DNA of 19,671 bases from JAMLIN01 sp964509685 (GTDB lineage Bacteria > Pseudomonadota > Gammaproteobacteria > Burkholderiales > Burkholderiaceae_E): contig CAZDYQ010000058.1 of assembly GCA_964509685.1 (NCBI GenBank), positions 1-19,671 of the forward strand. Direction: 5' to 3'. Below, piece after piece: positions 16,691-19,671 of this stretch (positions are counted from its first letter, which is position 1; each line of letters opens with the position of its first letter). The notes beneath the pieces were generated by a model. The model was not told the DNA's origin. It did no database searches and was given only the letters and a program-made list of their open reading frames with translations. The translations under genes and the position numbers were made by a program.

Positions 16691-17613
16691 TCCGAGGGGC
16701 TTCCGGGCCGCGTCGGCACGGCATCCGGCCGCGATTGCCGGCCCGCCTGCGACGTGCCCGTGACGAGGGCGATCGCCGCCGCGGCGCAGGCGAAGGCCAC
16801 GGCATGCGCCAGGCCCGGGCGTTCGCCGAGCCAGCCGATGCCGACCGCGGTGGCCGCGAGCGGCATGGCGATGGTGAACACGCCACTGCGGGCGGCGGGC
16901 ACGCGGGCGAGGCCCGCCAGCCACAGCCAGGTCGCGAACATGCTCGCCGACAGGGAATAGAAGACGAGCAGCGCCCAGAGGCCCGGACCCAGCGCCCCGA
17001 AGTCGAAGGAGGCGGCCTGCCACAGGCCGAGCGGCGTCATGAGCGCGAGGCCGACGAGGTTGATCAGGGCGGAGATCCGACGCGCGCCGAGGCGGCCGGT
17101 GAGCCGCTTGCCGATGACGACGTACACCGATTCGCAGCCTACGGCGGCGACCAGCATCAGGTGTCCCGCCAGGTCGGGCACCCCTCCGCCCGGGCTCTCG
17201 CCGGCGCCTGCGAGCAAGGCGAGTCCGATCCCGGAGAGCACGATGGCCGCCCAGGTCCTCGCGCCGATCCGCTCGCGCAGCATCAGCCACGAGAGCAGGG
17301 CGACGACCGCCGGCATCAATGCCAGGACCAGCCCCGCGGAGGTGGCGGACGTGCGGCCGACGCCCGCCAGCATGAAGATCGAGAACAGGAAGTTGCCGAA
17401 GAAGGACTGCGCGAAAAGCGTACGGCGCAGCCCGGCGTCCAGGGGTGCGTCGCCCTCGCGCGCCCGCAGCCAGGGCAGCATCGCGACCGCGGCGATCGCG
17501 AATCGCAGCCAGGCGAGGAGGAAGACCGGCACCGCCGCCACGAGGGGGCGGGAGAGCGCCACATAGGTGCCCACCAGCGCCATGCCGGCGAAGAGCAGCA
17601 GGTAGCCCCTCAT
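16687..17613 (-). CDS. EamA-family (drug/metabolite transporter) membrane protein
   Basis: A 308-residue inner-membrane protein with about ten hydrophobic helices in two EamA repeats (roughly residues 4-135 and 150-285), typical of the DMT superfamily. Recognisable pieces are MRGYLLLFAGMALVGTYVALSRPLVA at the start (first 10 residues in the first helix), FGNFLFSIFMLAGVGRTSATSAG, and SGVFTIAMPLAATAVGIGWLGERP in repeat two. Such proteins export or import small metabolites, often amino acids or sugars; the substrate is unknown. ATG 17613-17611 starts right at the first helix. The open frame extends upstream to 17880, but that part overlaps the ThDP-enzyme gene and is not membrane-like. No good ribosome-binding site is seen. 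It follows the ThDP-enzyme gene by 40 nt on the same strand. Confidence 0.88.
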   Translation of the reverse strand: MRGYLLLFAGMALVGTYVALSRPLVAAVPVFLLAWLRFAIAAVAMLPWLRAREGDAPLDAGLRRTLFAQSFFGNFLFSIFMLAGVGRTSATSAGLVLALMPAVVALLSWLMLRERIGARTWAAIVLSGIGLALLAGAGESPGGGVPDLAGHLMLVAAVGCESVYVVIGKRLTGRLGARRISALINLVGLALMTPLGLWQAASFDFGALGPGLWALLVFYSLSASMFATWLWLAGLARVPAARSGVFTIAMPLAATAVGIGWLGERPGLAHAVAFACAAAAIALVTGTSQAGRQSRPDAVPTRPGSPSD

Positions 17614-17653
17614 CGTCCGGTGTGCCGCCGCTTCGACGACCAGGGGGCTTCGC

Positions 17654-19285
17654 TCAGCCGCCGATCGGCATGCAGGCAGGATCGATCCGTATGTCGATGA
17701 GGCGCGGGCGCTTGCGGTCGCGTCCGGCCAGGCCCTGCATCGCGGCCCGCAACTCCTCGCTGCTGGTGACCGAGCTCGCTTCGAGCCCGAAGCCCCTGGC
17801 GACGTTGGCAAGGTCGGGCCACTGCTGCAGCGACAGGGACGGATCCATGTTGCGCGCCGCATACTGGACATACTCGGCACAGTAGCCGCCGTCGTTGCAC
17901 ACGACGATGGTCAGGTCGAGCTGTTCGCGCATGGCGGTGGCGAGCTCGCTCACGCCCCCGAGCATGAAGCCGCCGTCGCCCGTGACGAGCAACGTGGGGC
18001 GCCCGCCGGCCGCTTTCGCCGCGCCGATGGCCGTGGCGAGCCCCAGGCCGATCGCGGCGAAGCCGATCGTGTCGACGTAGTCTCGCGGGTTGCGCACCCG
18101 GACGAGCGGCCAGGCGCCCACCAGGAATCGTCCGGTGTCGCTGACGTAGACCCGGTCCTCCGGGAAGGACCGGTCGAGCGCCTGCAGCGCTTCGAGCAGG
18201 TCGACGGTGCCGGGGCGCGGCTTGCGCGGAAAGCGTGCCTCGCGGTTGCGCATGGCGGTGAGCTTCGCGAGCAGGTCGTCGGTTCGAGCGCCCGAGCCCG
18301 GGATCTCCGCCTCGTCGAGCCACTTCAGCATGGCGTCGGCCGTCAGGCGGAGATCGCCCACCAGGCCCGCATCGACGGGCGTGAAGCGGCCGATCTGGCT
18401 CGCCGCGGGCTCGACGTGCACGATGCGCTTGCCTCGCGTCAGGCCGCCCAGTCCGGCCGTGTACTGGTTGAGGCTCGCGCCGAAGACGATCAGGCAGTCG
18501 GCGGCGCCGAGGACCTCCATCGCGACCGGATTGGCGATCGTGCCGCAGATGCCGAGATTGAAGGGATCATCCGAGAACAGGCCCTTGCCGCGCACCGTGG
18601 TGGCGACCGGCGCCTCGATGCGCCGTGCAAGACGCAGGATGGCGGCCTCGGCCTCCGGGTCGGCGGCACCCCGGCCGCCGATGACGACCGGCAGGCGCGA
18701 CGAGGCGATGATGCCGATGGCATTGTCCATGTCCACGCTGGACGAGATCACGCTGCGGCTTTCCGGGAAGTACACCCGCGGCGCGGAGTACTCCACCTCC
18801 TGCCACATGAACTCGATCGGCATGTTCAGCACGACGGGCCGGCGCTCCTGGCCGGCGCGCCGGAACGCGCGCGCGAGATCGTCGGCAAGGGTCGCGGGTG
18901 CGCGCAGCTGTTCGAAGCCGGCCCCGGTGGCCATGATGAACTCGCGCTGGTTGATGTTCTGCGCATGCTCGCGATCCGCGACCGGCGTATCGCCGGCCAG
19001 CAGCACGATGGGGGTCGCGGTCTTGACGCCTTCGATCAGGGCCGTGAGGGTGTTGGTGAGGGCCGGACCGTGCGTGACGGTCGCCACGCCGATCTCGCCC
19101 GAGACGCGCGCGTGTCCCAGTGCCATCAGCACGACGCCGGCCTCGTGTACCGCCGCCGTGTAGGCGCCGCCATGGTTACGGATGTAGGCATCGACCATGA
19201 ACAGGTTCGCGTCGCCGATCAGGCCGTACAGGCGGCTGACCTCGAGGTCCGCCAGGCTGCGTGCGATTGCTTCATAGAGCTTCAC
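17654..19285 (-). CDS. Thiamine-diphosphate-dependent enzyme (acetolactate synthase / decarboxylase superfamily), substrate unknown
   Basis: A 543-residue protein with the three domains of the ThDP enzyme family. These are an N-terminal PYR domain with the cofactor-activating Glu (E48 in AVHEAG), a central domain (about 185-330), and a C-terminal PP domain. The PP domain has the ThDP/Mg motif GDGG at 436-439, running to NDGGY at 464-468. The family covers acetolactate synthase, benzoylformate and other 2-oxoacid decarboxylases, and carboligases. The Glu makes glyoxylate carboligase unlikely, because that enzyme lacks it. No small regulatory ilvN/H-like subunit is adjacent, so a biosynthetic acetolactate synthase is also less likely. 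The start is GTG 19285-19283, with AAGGAG 6 nt upstream. It lies 24 nt downstream of the thioesterase gene and 40 nt upstream of the EamA gene, suggesting a three-gene operon of unknown pathway. Confidence 0.85.
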   Translation of the reverse strand: MKLYEAIARSLADLEVSRLYGLIGDANLFMVDAYIRNHGGAYTAAVHEAGVVLMALGHARVSGEIGVATVTHGPALTNTLTALIEGVKTATPIVLLAGDTPVADREHAQNINQREFIMATGAGFEQLRAPATLADDLARAFRRAGQERRPVVLNMPIEFMWQEVEYSAPRVYFPESRSVISSSVDMDNAIGIIASSRLPVVIGGRGAADPEAEAAILRLARRIEAPVATTVRGKGLFSDDPFNLGICGTIANPVAMEVLGAADCLIVFGASLNQYTAGLGGLTRGKRIVHVEPAASQIGRFTPVDAGLVGDLRLTADAMLKWLDEAEIPGSGARTDDLLAKLTAMRNREARFPRKPRPGTVDLLEALQALDRSFPEDRVYVSDTGRFLVGAWPLVRVRNPRDYVDTIGFAAIGLGLATAIGAAKAAGGRPTLLVTGDGGFMLGGVSELATAMREQLDLTIVVCNDGGYCAEYVQYAARNMDPSLSLQQWPDLANVARGFGLEASSVTSSEELRAAMQGLAGRDRKRPRLIDIRIDPACMPIGG

Positions 19286-19309
19286 GGGCGTCTCCTTGGG
19301 GTGACTCGT

Positions 19310-19671
19310 TCAGTCGAGCGCGCTCGGTACCGCGCGCAGGAGCCAGGGCTCGAGCGCCGCCCGGTCCGCCTCGTCGAGCGTTGCGGTGCGCTGTGTCGCG
19401 TGGTCGAAGAAGACCATGATCGAATCGCATTCGGCCACGCAGGTGTCGTCCTGGAACAGGGCGCCGCGAACGACCACCGAGCGCTCGCCCAGGCGCGCAA
19501 TGCCGCAACCCATCTGCCACTGCGCCGCCGGCGCGTCGCGCCGGTGCCAGCGCAGGTTCGCATGCGCGATCATCATGCCGCCGCGACGCGCGCGCCGGGA
19601 TTCGCCGCGGATCTCCGTCAGGAACTCGATGCGCATCTGCTCGGCGCAGCGCCCGAGCCAGGCGTCGCTCG
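19310..19671 (-). CDS. Hotdog-fold thioesterase (5' end outside the window)
   Basis: The frame is open to the window edge, so the N-terminus is missing; about 120 residues are visible. An ATG at 19636 exists, but the in-frame residues before it (DAWLGRCAEQ) read as continuing protein, so it is probably internal. The visible part resembles the 4HBT acyl-CoA thioesterase family: MRIEFLTEI, then AHANLRWHRRD, GIARLGERSVVVRGALFQDD, and a closing VAECDSIMVFFDH strand. The thioesterase probably hydrolyses an acyl-CoA, but the catalytic residue region is mostly outside the window and the substrate is unknown. It stops 24 nt before the ThDP-enzyme gene, probably in one operon with it. Confidence 0.7.
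   Translation of the reverse strand, partial: SDAWLGRCAEQMRIEFLTEIRGESRRARRGGMMIAHANLRWHRRDAPAAQWQMGCGIARLGERSVVVRGALFQDDTCVAECDSIMVFFDHATQRTATLDEADRAALEPWLLRAVPSALD

Noticed and set aside
17614..17880. Upstream extension of the EamA frame
   Set aside because: It overlaps the conserved C-terminus of the ThDP enzyme and is Arg/Ser/Pro-rich rather than hydrophobic. The membrane protein begins naturally at ATG 17613.

Overview
The window is a dense, very GC-rich stretch of chromosome with strong G/C preference at third codon positions. It carries only housekeeping-type genes and no mobile element, phage gene, CRISPR array, rRNA or tRNA that I can see. Gene content (TldD, a DUF748/AsmA-like envelope protein, a class I aromatic-regulated DAHP synthase, PduO-type adenosyltransferase, tandem glycine riboswitch, an FNR-type box) points to a Proteobacterium, most likely a betaproteobacterium. 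That placement is an inference from gene families only. No stretch over 300 bases lacks a gene. The longest gap is 294 nt between gcvH and the EamA gene, and it is largely filled by a riboswitch.

Left part (1-7004, all + strand): the 3' part of tldD, then a 1198-residue DUF748 envelope protein. Next is a short intergenic region holding a complete-looking attenuator: a 27-codon peptide rich in Phe codons, mutually exclusive RNA pairings, and a strong intrinsic terminator. This precedes the gene for Phe/Tyr/Trp-type DAHP synthase. A small cyclic-nucleotide-binding-domain protein with its own extended -10 promoter follows.

Middle (7047-11746): a PduO-type cobalamin adenosyltransferase (- strand) is divergent from a cluster on + (a HAD phosphatase, an FAD-linked 2-hydroxyacid dehydrogenase of the D-lactate/glycolate type, and a zinc-dependent nucleoside/guanine deaminase-like protein). 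Convergent to these is a KDPG/KHG aldolase (- strand). Divergent from the aldolase is a hemerythrin-like protein. A perfect FNR/Anr/Dnr-type palindrome lies exactly where a class II activator site should be for the hemerythrin promoter.

Right part (11795-19671, all - strand): thioesterase (cut by the window edge), a ThDP-dependent enzyme of unknown substrate, and an EamA transporter. These are followed by a promoter whose -35 box contains the EamA stop codon, a tandem glycine riboswitch, and the glycine cleavage genes in the order gcvH-gcvP-gcvT. gcvH appears to start at TTG. gcvP and gcvT overlap by 4 nt.

The most interesting parts are regulatory rather than coding: the Phe-rich leader/attenuator of the DAHP synthase gene, the FNR-like box before the hemerythrin gene, the glycine riboswitch with a possible anti-Shine-Dalgarno pairing, and an unusual 6-codon minicistron carrying the only good ribosome-binding site of the DUF748 gene.
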